Of a stretch of 64,000 nucleotides of DNA, positions 7,705 through 17,229 are shown piece by piece. Positions within the stretch are counted from its first letter, which is position 1. The number at the start of each line of letters is the position of its first letter. The stretch covers positions 248,001-312,000 of the forward strand of contig NZ_ML119084.1 in NCBI RefSeq assembly GCF_003789055.1, in the 5' to 3' direction. Both the position numbers and the translations under genes were made by a program. The notes under the pieces were generated by a model. It was not told the origin of the DNA and made no database searches. It saw only the letters and a program-made list of their open reading frames with translations. Origin of the DNA: Histidinibacterium lentulum (GTDB lineage: Bacteria; Pseudomonadota; Alphaproteobacteria; Rhodobacterales; Rhodobacteraceae).

Positions 7705-9162
7705 ATGAAATTTCTGCGCCGCAGCCTGGTCGGTTTGTTCCTCCTTTCGGTCACCGTCGCCCTGTTGGCCCTGGCGGGTCAGACGATCGTTGCCGCGGTG
7801 GAGGAGCGCTTGAATGCCGAGCCGCAGAGCTTTCCGTCGCGCGAGAGAGTGCTGACGGTCAATGTCGTGCCGTATGAGCCGGGCACCGTGACGCCCGTGT
7901 TGCAGGTCTTCGGAGAACTGCGCAGCCAGCGGACGCTGGACATGCGGGCATCGGTAGGCGGCCGGATCGTGGAGGTCGCCGACACCTTCGTCGACGGCGG
8001 CCGCGTCAGGGCGGGAGACGTGCTGGTGCGGATCGATCCGACCGACGCCGAATCGGCCCTCGCCCGCAGCCGCGCGGATCTCCAGGATGCCGAGGCCGAG
8101 CTGCGCGATGCGGAGCGGGCGATCGTGCTTGCGCGGGACGAGTTGAGCGCGGCGGAGGAACAGGTCACGCTGCGCGAGCGCGCGCTCGAGCGCCAGCAGG
8201 ATCTCGCGGACCGCGGCGTTGCCACGGCAGCGGCGCTCGAGGAGGCGGAGCTGGCGGTGTCCAGCGCCCGGGCCTCGGTGCTGTCCCGCCGCCAGGCCGT
8301 CGCCACCGCCGAGGCGCGGATCGACCAGGCGGCCACCCGCCTCGCCCGTATCGAGATTGATATGGCAGAGGCAGAGCGCGCCCTCGCCGATACCGAGATC
8401 GAGGCGGCCTTCGACGGGGTTCTCTCCGAGGTCTCCGTCGTCGAGGGCGGGCGCGTGGCCGCGAACGAGCTTCTCGCGCGGCTCATCGACCCCGACCGGC
8501 TCGAGGTATCGTTCCGCGTCTCCACCGCCCAGTATGCGCGGCTCCTCGACGAGGAGGGGGATCTGCGCCCCGCTCCGGTGACTGCCACGCTCGATGTCTC
8601 GGGCGTCGATCTGACCGCGACGGGCCGCCTGTCGCGCGTGTCGGCAGCGGTTCCCGAGGGCCAGACCGGCCGCCTGATCTTCGCCCGGCTGGATGAGGCG
8701 CCCGGCTTCAGACCCGGCGATTTCGTGACCGTCGCGGTGGAGGAGCCACCGCTTGATGCCGTGGCACGGCTCCCGGCGACGGCGGTGGCCTCTGACGGGA
8801 CGGTTCTCGTGGTCGGCGCCGAGGAGCGCCTCGACCTGCGCCCGGTGGAGGTCCTGCGCCGGCAGGGCGACGAGGTGATCCTGCGCGGCGAGGGGCTCGC
8901 AGGCGACCTCGTCGTGGCCGAGCGTTCGCCCCTGCTGGGCCTCGGCATCAAGGTCCGACCGCTCCTGCCGGGCGGCGCGGATGCCGCCCCCGAGGCGCCG
9001 GAGACCGTGCAGCTCGATCCCGACCGGCGGGCGCGGCTCGTCGCCTTCGTGCAGGGCTCGCCCATGCCCGACGAGGCCAAGACCCGGATCCTGTCGCAGC
9101 TCGAAGGCGAGGACGTGCCTGCCGAGATCGTCGCCCGGCTCGAGAGCCGGATGGGCAGCTGA
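7705..9162 (+). CDS. RND efflux periplasmic adaptor (membrane fusion protein)
   Basis: This 485-residue adaptor links an inner-membrane RND pump to an outer-membrane channel. The chosen ATG gives MKFLRRSLVGLF, a single N-terminal anchor or signal helix, and GAGGGATC upstream supplies a ribosome site; the longer TTG-initiated reading from 7636 adds residues unlike a signal. A lipoyl-like domain starts around GGRIVEVADTFVDGG. A long alpha-helical hairpin rich in Ala/Glu/Arg follows (about 115-230), then beta-barrel and membrane-proximal domains. The pump gene starts two bases after its stop. Confidence 0.93.
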   Translation: MKFLRRSLVGLFLLSVTVALLALAGQTIVAAVEERLNAEPQSFPSRERVLTVNVVPYEPGTVTPVLQVFGELRSQRTLDMRASVGGRIVEVADTFVDGGRVRAGDVLVRIDPTDAESALARSRADLQDAEAELRDAERAIVLARDELSAAEEQVTLRERALERQQDLADRGVATAAALEEAELAVSSARASVLSRRQAVATAEARIDQAATRLARIEIDMAEAERALADTEIEAAFDGVLSEVSVVEGGRVAANELLARLIDPDRLEVSFRVSTAQYARLLDEEGDLRPAPVTATLDVSGVDLTATGRLSRVSAAVPEGQTGRLIFARLDEAPGFRPGDFVTVAVEEPPLDAVARLPATAVASDGTVLVVGAEERLDLRPVEVLRRQGDEVILRGEGLAGDLVVAERSPLLGLGIKVRPLLPGGADAAPEAPETVQLDPDRRARLVAFVQGSPMPDEAKTRILSQLEGEDVPAEIVARLESRMGS

Positions 9163-9164
9163 CG

Positions 9165-12100
9165 ATGGCCGCCGCTTCCGATCCGCCCAAGGCCAAGGGC
9201 ATCCTCAGCTATTTCACCCGCCACCGCACGGCGGCGAACCTCCTCCTGGTGCTGATGGTCGCCGCGGGTCTCTGGGCCGCTCCGCAGATGCGCGCGCAGT
9301 TCTTCCCGGACGTGGTCGTCGACGATATCGACGTGCAGATCGGCTGGGACGGCGCGGGGGCCGAAGACGTGGACCGCGCCATCGTGCAGGTCCTGTCCCC
9401 CGTGCTCATGGGCGTCGAGGGCGTGACCGACACCTCCGCTCGCGCCACCGAGGGCTCGGCCCGGCTGACCCTGGAGTTCGAGCCTGGCTGGGACATGACC
9501 CGGGCGGAGGAAGACGTGCAGGCGGCGCTCGACGGCGTGACCACCCTGCCCGAGGCGGCCGACGATCCCCGCATCCTGTCGGGCAACTGGTCCGACAGCG
9601 TCACAGATGTGGTGATCCGCGGACCGGTGGGCGTGGACCAGCTCGCCCGCTTTGCCGATGAATTTGTCCTGCGCCTGTTCGAAGCCGGTGTGACCCAGTC
9701 GACCATCCGCGGCGTGGCCGCGCCCGAGACGGTGATCGAGGTCCCCTCCATCGCCCTGATCGAGCACGACATCACCCTGCGCGAGATCGCCGACGCCGTC
9801 GCCGCAGAGGCCGATACCGACCCTGCGGGCGACGTCAGCGACCAGGCCCGGGTCCGCACCGGCAGCGCAAAACGAAGCGCCGAGGAAATCGCGGGCATCG
9901 TGCTGCGCGTGAACCCCGACCGCAGCGAGCTCACGGTCGGGGATGTCGCCACCGTCCGCGAAGAGGGAGTCGACCGCGAGCGGGCCTATTTCGTCGGCAG
10001 CGACAGCGCGGTGACGGTTCGCGTGGACCGGTCCCGGCAGGGCGACGCGATCCGCATCCAGCAATCGGTCGAGGAGGTGGCGCGGGAATTCCAGGCCGAC
10101 CTGCCCCAGGGCGTGGTGATCGAGCTGATCCGAACCCGGGCCGACTACATCACCGGCCGCCTCGACATCCTGATCAGTAACGGGCTGATGGGCCTTGGTC
10201 TTGTCGTGCTGCTGCTGTTCCTGTTCCTCAATGCCCGCACCGCCTTCTGGGTCGCCGCCGGAATCCCCGTCGCCATGTGCGCCGCGGTGGCGGTGATGTA
10301 TGCCGCGGGGCTGACCATCAACATGATCTCGCTTTTCGCGCTGATCATCACCCTCGGCATCGTGGTCGACGACGCCATCGTGGTGGGCGAACATGCCGAC
10401 CACCGCGCCCGCGTCTACGGAGAAAGCGGCCCTGTTGCGGCGGAGAACGCGGCACAACGCATGTTCCTGCCGGTCTTCTCCGCGACCATCACCACGGTGA
10501 TCGCCTTCTTCGGCCTCGTCGCCGTGGGCGGGCGTTTCGGCGACCTGATCGCCGACATTCCCTTCACCGTCATCGCCGTGCTGCTGGCGAGCCTCGTGGA
10601 ATGCTTCCTGATCCTGCCCCACCACATGAGCCGTTCCGTCGGTTCGGCACATGGCCGCGCGTGGTACGACTGGCCCTCGCGCACCGTGAACCGCGGTTTC
10701 CGCTGGGTGCGGGAGCGCCTGTTCCGCCCGCTGATGCAAGGAGTGATCTGGGCCCGATACCCCGTGATCGCGGGCGCCATCGCGCTCCTCGCGTTCCAGG
10801 CGGCGCTGGTGGTGACGGGCCAGGTCCAGTGGCGCTTCTTCAACGCGCCGGAACAGGGCTCGGTCACGGGCAATTTCGCCATGCTTCCCGGCGCGACGCG
10901 AGAGGACACCCTGGCGATGATGCAGGAGATGCAGCGCGCCACGGACGCGCTCGGCGCGCGCTACGAGGAGGAGTACGGGATCAATCCGGTCGCCTATGCC
11001 CTGGCCGAGATCGGCGGCAACTCGGGCCGGGCCATCGCGGGCTCCGACACCAAGGACCCCGATCAGCTCGGCGCGATCTCGATCGAGCTCATCGACGCCG
11101 ACCTGCGCCCCTATTCCAGCTTCGCCTTCGTGGCCGAGCTGCAGGACGAGGTGGTTCAGCATCCCATGGCGGAGACCGTCAGCTTCCGCTCCTGGGGCTC
11201 GGGCCCCGGCGGAGACGATCTCGACATCCAGCTCGCCGGCGCCGATCCCGACACGCTCAAGGCCGCGGCGGAGGACCTCAAGCAGGAGCTGGCCCGGTTC
11301 GGCGATATCACGGGCGTGGAGGATTCGCTCTCCTACGACAAGGAGGAGCTCGTGCTGACGCTGACGCCGCGCGGGCAGGCCCTCGGCTTCACCATCGACG
11401 CGCTCGGCCGCGACCTGCGCGACCGGCTGGGCGGGATCGAGGCCGCGACCTTCCCGTCGGGCGCCCGCTCCGCGGCGATCCGGGTGGAGCTTCCGGCGGG
11501 TGAGCTGACCGCCGATTTCCTCGACCGGACGCAGATGCGCACACCCGAAGGCGCCTACGTGCCACTGGCGGACATCGTCGCGGTCGAGAGCAGGACCGGC
11601 TTTTCCACGCTCCGGCGCGAGAATGGCGTCCTGCTGATCTCCGTCACCGGCGACATCACCGATGACGACGCCGACCGCGCGGCGGAGCTGAACCGTCTGA
11701 TCACCGGCGACATCCTGCCCCGGATCGAGGCCGATCACGGTGTCGCCGGGACCATGTCGGGCCTGGCGGAACAGGAGCGGGCCTTCCTGTCGGACGCGCG
11801 GACCGGCACGATCATGGTCCTCGTGGGCATCTTCCTGACGCTCGCGTTCATCTTCTCCTCCTGGACGCGGCCCGTCGTGGTCATGGCGATCATTCCCTTC
11901 GGCCTCGTGGGGGCGATCTGGGGCCATGCGCAGTGGGACGTGCCGCTGTCGCTCTTCTCGGTCGTGGGCCTGATCGGGATGATCGGGATCATCATCAACG
12001 ACTCGATCGTCCTGGTGACGACGATCGACGACTACGCAGGGGAACGCGGAATGCTGCCCGCCATCGTCGACGGTGCGGCGGACCGGCTGCGCCCGGTGCT

Positions 12101-12560
12101 TCTGACCACCCTGACCACGGTCCTCGGTCTCGCACCGCTGCTCTTCGAAGGTTCGAGCCAGGCGGAATTCCTGAAACCGACAGTGATCACCCTGACCTAC
12201 GGGCTCGGCTTCGGCATGGTGCTGGTCCTGATCCTCGTGCCGGCGCTCATGGCCGTGCAGGAGGACCTGTCGAAGACAACCCGCGCCGCACGGCGCTCCC
12301 TCCGGACCCGGGCGCCGGCGCTCCGCCTGCCTGCCCTCATCGGTACCGTCGCCGCCGCCTTGCTCTTTGCCGCGACGCTCGGGCACGGGATGGCGGTCGG
12401 CGGTCCCTGGCCGCCCCTCGCCGCAATCCTCCCCGTCCCCGCAGAGGGAACCGCCGCCCTTCTCGGCCTCTTCACCGTCCTTCTGGCGGCCGTGCTTCTC
12501 GTGATCTACGCAGGCGCCGCCCTTGCCTTCGGCCTCCGTCGCCGCGGCAAGACCGCCTGA
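9165..12560 (+). CDS. RND family efflux transporter permease
   Basis: This 1131-residue inner-membrane pump uses proton flow to export substrates. It has the RND duplication: a first helix near 25-45, a large periplasmic loop, helices 2-6, a second helix (ARYPVIAGAIALLAFQ), a second loop, and the last helical set. The TM4 proton-relay pair is visible in LGIVVDDAIVVGEH, and TM10-11 has GLIGMIGIIINDSIVLV. The C-terminus has two extra hydrophobic segments beyond the last canonical helices. It is most like the HAE-1/MdtB-like branch. No outer-membrane TolC gene lies nearby, so a distant channel must serve. Substrate is unknown. Confidence 0.94.
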   Translation: MAAASDPPKAKGILSYFTRHRTAANLLLVLMVAAGLWAAPQMRAQFFPDVVVDDIDVQIGWDGAGAEDVDRAIVQVLSPVLMGVEGVTDTSARATEGSARLTLEFEPGWDMTRAEEDVQAALDGVTTLPEAADDPRILSGNWSDSVTDVVIRGPVGVDQLARFADEFVLRLFEAGVTQSTIRGVAAPETVIEVPSIALIEHDITLREIADAVAAEADTDPAGDVSDQARVRTGSAKRSAEEIAGIVLRVNPDRSELTVGDVATVREEGVDRERAYFVGSDSAVTVRVDRSRQGDAIRIQQSVEEVAREFQADLPQGVVIELIRTRADYITGRLDILISNGLMGLGLVVLLLFLFLNARTAFWVAAGIPVAMCAAVAVMYAAGLTINMISLFALIITLGIVVDDAIVVGEHADHRARVYGESGPVAAENAAQRMFLPVFSATITTVIAFFGLVAVGGRFGDLIADIPFTVIAVLLASLVECFLILPHHMSRSVGSAHGRAWYDWPSRTVNRGFRWVRERLFRPLMQGVIWARYPVIAGAIALLAFQAALVVTGQVQWRFFNAPEQGSVTGNFAMLPGATREDTLAMMQEMQRATDALGARYEEEYGINPVAYALAEIGGNSGRAIAGSDTKDPDQLGAISIELIDADLRPYSSFAFVAELQDEVVQHPMAETVSFRSWGSGPGGDDLDIQLAGADPDTLKAAAEDLKQELARFGDITGVEDSLSYDKEELVLTLTPRGQALGFTIDALGRDLRDRLGGIEAATFPSGARSAAIRVELPAGELTADFLDRTQMRTPEGAYVPLADIVAVESRTGFSTLRRENGVLLISVTGDITDDDADRAAELNRLITGDILPRIEADHGVAGTMSGLAEQERAFLSDARTGTIMVLVGIFLTLAFIFSSWTRPVVVMAIIPFGLVGAIWGHAQWDVPLSLFSVVGLIGMIGIIINDSIVLVTTIDDYAGERGMLPAIVDGAADRLRPVLLTTLTTVLGLAPLLFEGSSQAEFLKPTVITLTYGLGFGMVLVLILVPALMAVQEDLSKTTRAARRSLRTRAPALRLPALIGTVAAALLFAATLGHGMAVGGPWPPLAAILPVPAEGTAALLGLFTVLLAAVLLVIYAGAALAFGLRRRGKTA

Positions 12561-12579
12561 CCCTTATTTTTCTGGCCTG

Positions 12580-12625
12580 AAATATCCCGGGGGGCCGCCC
12601 CCCGGCCGGCGGGGGCAGCGCCCCC
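12580..12625 (-). terminator. GC hairpins plus CCCCGGGATATTT terminator
   Basis: Read leftward, two hairpins (GGGGGC pairs at 12611-12616/12620-12625; CCGGGGGG with CCCCCCGG at 12587-12605) are followed by CCCCGGGATATTT. The layout fits termination of the ompA-type operon where it converges on the RND genes. The same 13-mer follows a hairpin at 27581-27593. Confidence 0.6.
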
Positions 12626-12717
12626 TCCCCGGCCGGACCATGGACCAGAGCAAGCTCGCCTCCGCGCGCGGGACGGCGGGCGGGGCGATGCCGCTTGCGG
12701 CGAGCGTCGTCCTGCCG

Positions 12718-13047
12718 TCAGACGCCGACGTTGTGACGCTCGATATAGGTCCGCAGCTCCTCGGCCTCGTGCCGGGCCTCGCGCAGGCCGTCCATCGCCG
12801 CGCGCAGCTCCGCCTCGGTCTGATGGAGCTGGTTCGACATCTCCGCCTCGCGCTGCTGCAGGTAGATGATGGCCTGGTCGCGCGTCTCCTCGGCCTCGTG
12901 CAGCGCCTGAGCCATCCGATCGAGCTCGCCGATCTCTGCCTTCGTCACCCGGGTGAAGCGGTTCACCAGCCAGGAGGCGAACCAGCCGAGACAGAAGGCA
13001 ACGAAAAGAACCGCCGCCGTGGCGATTATGAACTCAGTCCTGTTCAT
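12718..13047 (-). CDS. Small coiled-coil membrane protein
   Basis: This 109-residue protein is not assigned to a named family. MNRTEFIIATAAV opens a single N-terminal membrane helix (about 7-29). The rest is a highly charged heptad-like coiled coil with LDRMAQALHEAEETR and REAEMSNQLHQTEAELR, ending near the C-terminus. This predicts an inner-membrane anchored rod. The start lies inside the end of the OmpA-type gene (overlap 14 bases), so the two are cotranscribed and may work together at the envelope. Confidence 0.75.
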   Translation of the reverse strand: MNRTEFIIATAAVLFVAFCLGWFASWLVNRFTRVTKAEIGELDRMAQALHEAEETRDQAIIYLQQREAEMSNQLHQTEAELRAAMDGLREARHEAEELRTYIERHNVGV

Positions 13048-14920
13048 CGCTCCCGTCTTCCCCCCCGGCTGCCGCTTCCCCGTCCGCGTCGGCGGAGGCG
13101 TCCGTCGCCTCGCTCCCGACCAGCCGGAATTCGATGCGCCGGTTGGCTTCGCGGCCTTCCTCCGTCTCATTATCGGCAATCGGGTCCTCTTCGCCATAGC
13201 CCACTGCGCTGAACGAGCCGACCGGCACCCGCCGCTCGCGAAGACCGCGCAGGACGGCATCGGCACGGTCCTGGCTCAGGCGCAGGTTCATCTCCTCTCG
13301 GCCCTGGCTGTCGGTGTAGCCGGCCACCTCGACCCGCAGATCGGGGCAACGGCGCAGGATCTCCGCAATGTCGTCCATCACCGCCTGTGCCGGTCCCGCG
13401 ATATCGGCCGACCCGGGATCGAAGGTGATCTTCCGGTTCCGGGTCACGATCCCGATCTGTTGGAGGCATTCCTCCGGGGTCGGCAGGGCCGCGATCGGGT
13501 CCAGCCGCTCCTCGTAGGTGACATCGACCGAAAAGTCCGCGTCCTGCCCCAGCTTCTCCACGAGAAGCTGCGCGATCTGGGTACGCGCGTCGGGATTGCC
13601 GGTAAGGCCGCTGACCCGGACCGTGTCGGGCCGCACGATCACCGATCCGCTTTCGAGTTCGCCCAGCGCCGCGATTCCCGCCAGAACCCGCACCGACCAG
13701 CCCGGCGGCAAACCCTCGGTCACGCGGGTCCCCATGGAAATCTCCGCCCCGTCGAACTGCGCCCGGGCATAGGTCTCGGCGGTCGTGTTCATGAGCGCGT
13801 CGGCCACGCGCCCGCGCAGCTGGACGAGGCCCTCCGGGCTGCGCGTCGCGGTGAATTCGGGCACGGTCTCGACGGCCTCGGCATCCGGCTCGACGGCAAC
13901 CGCCGCCTCCAGAGCGAAGAGCGGAGGAAGCGCATTCTCGAGTTCGCCCGCCACCCGCTCGAAGACGGCTTCCGGCGTGTCCGCCGGCGCCACCAGGCTC
14001 ACATCGGCGTCGGTCAGCGTCACGGTGCCGCCGCCCAGCTCCGCCACGGCGCCGATGGAGAGCGCCACGGCCTCGCTCCAGTGTTCGGAGGGCATCCCGA
14101 GGCCGATCCGGCAGGAGACCCGGCCGTCGAGGCCTGCAGCCACCGCGGCTTCCGTGATGACCGCCTCGCCTTCCGTGGAACCCGCGGCGCAGGCCTCGAA
14201 ACGGGCGCCGTCCGCATCCGACACGAAACGCACGATGAAGGGCGAGATGACCGGGCGCGGCGCGGTGATGTCGACCGACAAGCTCAGCCCGGCGGGCCGC
14301 AGCCTTGCCAGTTCGTTCTCGATCCGGCGCTGATCCGTCGCGCTTTCCGCCATGGCGACCACGGAGACCTCGCCGGCGCTCACCGAGATCTTGGCCCGCT
14401 GGAGTCGCTCCAGCGCCTCCAGCGCGAAGATCATGGCGGGCGCCCAGCCGGGCGGGATCGGATGGTCCGCCGTCTCCATCAGGTCGGTGACCGGCTTGTC
14501 CGGAGCCGCCTCGGCGATCCGGTCCGCCATGCGCTCGCGGTCCGTATCGGCGGGGACCAGCCCGATGAGCGACACGCCTGCATCGTTGCGCAGGATCTCC
14601 ACTGCGAAGGCGGGCGGCGCAAGGCCTTCGCGCTCCGCGACCGAGAGGTTGTCGATCACGCGGCTTGCATCGACCTGACCGCCCGCAACGCTCATGGCCC
14701 TGAACCGCTGCGCCTCGCTCGGCGCCTCGCCCTCGAGCACGATCTGAAGTCCGTCGCCCAGCACCCGGGCGAACAGCAGCCCCTCGCCCGCCAGGGCATC
14801 GCGAACGGCCACGACCGACCGGTCCTCCACCACTGCGACCGCCGCCCGGGCACCGAGGAAGGCACCCCCTGCCGCCGTGGCGAAAGCGAGGAAGGTCAGA
14901 AGGAGACCGGATAGCCGCAT
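13034..14920 (-). CDS. OmpA family protein with long BON-like N-terminal region
   Basis: This 628-residue protein has an N-terminal signal or anchor (MRLSGLLLTFLAFAT). A long periplasmic region follows with repeated BON-like units such as VVAVRDALAGEG and LEGEAPSEAQR. A C-terminal peptidoglycan-binding OmpA domain covers about 455-600. The OmpA core shows the FDPGSADI start, VEVAGYTDSQGREEMN and LSQDRADAVLRGL, with ANRRIEFRL near the end. It resembles BON-plus-OmpA envelope proteins such as mycobacterial ArfA in layout, not in proven function. It most likely anchors the envelope to peptidoglycan. It is cotranscribed with the coiled-coil protein. Confidence 0.86.
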   Translation of the reverse strand: MRLSGLLLTFLAFATAAGGAFLGARAAVAVVEDRSVVAVRDALAGEGLLFARVLGDGLQIVLEGEAPSEAQRFRAMSVAGGQVDASRVIDNLSVAEREGLAPPAFAVEILRNDAGVSLIGLVPADTDRERMADRIAEAAPDKPVTDLMETADHPIPPGWAPAMIFALEALERLQRAKISVSAGEVSVVAMAESATDQRRIENELARLRPAGLSLSVDITAPRPVISPFIVRFVSDADGARFEACAAGSTEGEAVITEAAVAAGLDGRVSCRIGLGMPSEHWSEAVALSIGAVAELGGGTVTLTDADVSLVAPADTPEAVFERVAGELENALPPLFALEAAVAVEPDAEAVETVPEFTATRSPEGLVQLRGRVADALMNTTAETYARAQFDGAEISMGTRVTEGLPPGWSVRVLAGIAALGELESGSVIVRPDTVRVSGLTGNPDARTQIAQLLVEKLGQDADFSVDVTYEERLDPIAALPTPEECLQQIGIVTRNRKITFDPGSADIAGPAQAVMDDIAEILRRCPDLRVEVAGYTDSQGREEMNLRLSQDRADAVLRGLRERRVPVGSFSAVGYGEEDPIADNETEEGREANRRIEFRLVGSEATDASADADGEAAAGGEDGSDEQD

Positions 14921-14982
14921 GGCACCTCGGGCAGCATTGTTTCGGACCGCGCTTCCTTAAGCGCCAGGGCGACAGGGTGCAA

Positions 14983-15942
14983 TCAGACGAGCGCTGCGAC
15001 GGCGAAAAACGGCAGGGGGATCAGCCCGGCATCCCGATTGGAGCGAAACAGCCGCAACAGACGGTCCGTGTCGTCGGGGTCGAATCGCGTCAGCTGCCAC
15101 ATCAGGTGCCAGCCCATCGCCCAGGCGCCGCAGGCGGCGATGGCCAGCGCCAGCACGTTGCGGTCCACCGTCGCATAGAACACCGCGAGCGTCAGCAGGA
15201 ACACTGCGGCAGTCAGGAACCGGCGCAGCCAGCGCGGGCTCTCGCTGCCGAACAGCCGCGCGGTGGACTTGACCCCGATCAGCGCATCGTCCTCGGCGTC
15301 CTGGTGGGCATAGATGGTGTCATAGAACAGCGTCCAGGCGATCCCCGCGAGATAGGCCACCACCGCAGGGACGCCCAGTTCTCCCGTCGAAGCGGTATAG
15401 GCGAGAAGCGCGCCCCAGTTGAACGCGAGCCCGAGGAAGATCTGCGGCCACCAGGTGAACCGCTTCGCGAAGGGGTAGATCGCCACGGGCAGCAGCGCGA
15501 TGAACCCCAGGGCGATCGCGGCGTGGTTGAAAGTCAGCAGGATCAGCAGCGCCAAGAGGCACTGCGCCACGAGCCAGGCAAAGGCCTGCCGCGGGCTGAC
15601 CGCGCCAGAGGGAATCGGCCTGAGAGCCGTCCGCCGCACCGACCCGTCGATGTCGCGGTCCGTGATGTCGTTCCAGGTGCAGCCCGCGCCCCGCATCAGC
15701 ACCGCCCCGATGGCGCAGCCCAGGGCGATCCAGGCGTCCATCAGCCCCGCCCCGCCCTTGGCGAGGATCGCCAGCGCCAGCCCCCACCAGCAGGGCAGCA
15801 GCAGGAGCCAGGTGCCGATGGGCCGGTCGAGGCGGCTCAGACGAAGGTAGGGTTTCCACTTCGCGGGCGCCCTAGTATCGACCCAATTGCCGGAGACCGC
15901 GTCCGCGATGGCGCTGCCTCCCTTCGTCGTCTGGTCGTTCAT
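14983..15942 (-). CDS. ubiA: 4-hydroxybenzoate polyprenyltransferase
   Basis: UbiA prenylates 4-hydroxybenzoate in ubiquinone synthesis at the inner membrane. The 319-residue protein has multiple hydrophobic helices and both prenyl-diphosphate/Mg motifs: NDITDRDIDGSVRRT in the first loop and YAHQDAEDDALIGVKST in the second. The RPIPSGAVS segment is also characteristic. The ATG at 15942 begins MNDQTTKGG. It diverges from rsmE with only 15 bases between start codons, so its promoter must lie inside the rsmE coding region. Confidence 0.95.
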   Translation of the reverse strand: MNDQTTKGGSAIADAVSGNWVDTRAPAKWKPYLRLSRLDRPIGTWLLLLPCWWGLALAILAKGGAGLMDAWIALGCAIGAVLMRGAGCTWNDITDRDIDGSVRRTALRPIPSGAVSPRQAFAWLVAQCLLALLILLTFNHAAIALGFIALLPVAIYPFAKRFTWWPQIFLGLAFNWGALLAYTASTGELGVPAVVAYLAGIAWTLFYDTIYAHQDAEDDALIGVKSTARLFGSESPRWLRRFLTAAVFLLTLAVFYATVDRNVLALAIAACGAWAMGWHLMWQLTRFDPDDTDRLLRLFRSNRDAGLIPLPFFAVAALV

Positions 15943-15957
15943 CGGGAACCCTTGCCC

Positions 15958-16674
15958 ATGTCCTTGGTGCGCCTTCATGTAGAGCATCCGCTGGGGGAGG
16001 GGCAAATCGTGCCGCTCGATCCGGCCCAGGCGCATTATCTCTTCGGGGTCATGCGGCTCGGCGCGGGCGCCGAGGTCGAGCTCTTCAACGGCCGCGACGG
16101 GGCGTGGCGCGCCGAGGTGGCGGAGGCCGGCAAGAAGCGCGGTCTTCTGGCCTGTCGCGCGCGGTCGGCTCCGCAACGGGACCCGCCGGACCTCTGGCTG
16201 CTCTTCGCGCCCCTGAAGAAGGCGCGCACGGATTTCGTTGTGGAGAAGGCCACGGAGCTTGGCGCGCGGCGCATCTGCCCGGTTCAGACCGAGTTCACCA
16301 ATGCCGAGCGCATCCGCCGGGATCGGCTGCAGGCGACGGCCGTCGAGGCCGCCGAACAATGCGGCGGCACCTTCGTGCCCGAAGTGGCCGAACTGGTGCG
16401 CCTCGACCGGCTGCTGGCCGACTGGCCCGAGGGGCGCGCGCTGATGGTCGCGGACGAAGCTCTGGCGGGCGCGGCATCTGAACAGGACCTGGCCTCTGCG
16501 CCCGCCGCGCTCCTGATCGGGCCAGAGGGCGGGTTTTCGGACGCCGAGCGGGGGCGACTCGCCGCCCGGCACGAGGTCACGCGGCTGCGTCTCGGTCCGC
16601 GCATCCTGCGCGCCGAGACGGCCGCGGTGGCCGCGCTCACGCTCTGGCAGGCCGGCGCAGGGGACTGGACATGA
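15958..16674 (+). CDS. rsmE: 16S rRNA (uracil-1498-N3)-methyltransferase RsmE
   Basis: RsmE is a SPOUT-fold methyltransferase acting on U1498 of 16S rRNA. The 238-residue protein shows the N-terminal PUA-like part (QAHYLFGVMRLGAG), KATELGARRICPVQTEF, AAEQCGG, and the knot motifs LLIGPEGGFSDAE and LGPRILRAETA. The start ATG is chosen from the match to family length; longer upstream frames have no support. It diverges closely from ubiA and is followed after 27 bases by a membrane-protein gene on the same strand. Confidence 0.96.
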   Translation: MSLVRLHVEHPLGEGQIVPLDPAQAHYLFGVMRLGAGAEVELFNGRDGAWRAEVAEAGKKRGLLACRARSAPQRDPPDLWLLFAPLKKARTDFVVEKATELGARRICPVQTEFTNAERIRRDRLQATAVEAAEQCGGTFVPEVAELVRLDRLLADWPEGRALMVADEALAGAASEQDLASAPAALLIGPEGGFSDAERGRLAARHEVTRLRLGPRILRAETAAVAALTLWQAGAGDWT

Positions 16675-16701
16675 CCCGGACCGACCCTCGGGATCTGCAC
16701 C

Positions 16702-17223
16702 GTGGCTGACTTCCTGCGCGCCGAGGCCCGGGCATTCCTGCGCCGCTGGCGGGAGCCGATGATTGCGGCGGCCCTTGCCGCGCTCGGCCTCTGGTGGGCG
16801 CTGACGGAATTCGGCCTTCTGCGCTGGATCGGCTGGCTTCTCGTCCTTCTGGCGGCGGCGCTGGCCTATGCCGCGCTTCAGCGCCTGCGGTTCGCGCGCG
16901 GCGGCGGGGGCGCGGGCGTCGTGACCATCGACGAACGGCGCGTGGTCTACTACGGACCCTATTCCGGCGGCGTTGCCGATCTCGACGCGCTCCTGACGCT
17001 GGAGCTGGAACCCATCGCCGGCGGGCCCGCGCAATGGGTGCTGACCTGCGACACCGGCGAGCGGGTGGAGATCCCCGTCGATGCCGAAGGGGCGGACCGC
17101 CTCTTCGACGTCTTCGCCGCCCTGCCCGGCCTCAGACCCTCGGTGCTGCTCTCCGCGCTGGAGAATCCGCCAAAGGCGCCCGTCGTGCTGTGGCGCGCCA
17201 CCCCGCAACGCCAGTTGCGCTGA
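16702..17223 (+). CDS. Hypothetical membrane protein
   Basis: This 173-residue protein is not assigned to a named family. The GTG start gives MADFLRAEARAFL. Two hydrophobic helices lie at about 19-36 and 41-60, then a soluble domain with VVTIDERRVVYYGPYSGG and an EIPVDAEGADRLFDVF segment. The beta-strand pattern after paired helices resembles the PH-like membrane proteins earlier in the window, but similarity is weak. It ends six bases before the convergent lacI gene, so transcription from the two strands must meet here. Confidence 0.68.
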   Translation: MADFLRAEARAFLRRWREPMIAAALAALGLWWALTEFGLLRWIGWLLVLLAAALAYAALQRLRFARGGGGAGVVTIDERRVVYYGPYSGGVADLDALLTLELEPIAGGPAQWVLTCDTGERVEIPVDAEGADRLFDVFAALPGLRPSVLLSALENPPKAPVVLWRATPQRQLR

Positions 17224-17229
17224 AGGCGG

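Noticed and set aside
7779-12386. A 1535-codon open frame antisense to the RND adaptor and pump genes
   Set aside because: It contains no known domain and is rich in Arg/His/Gly/Gln shadow composition. The sense strand encodes two motif-complete proteins. In GC-rich DNA such long antisense frames are common artefacts.
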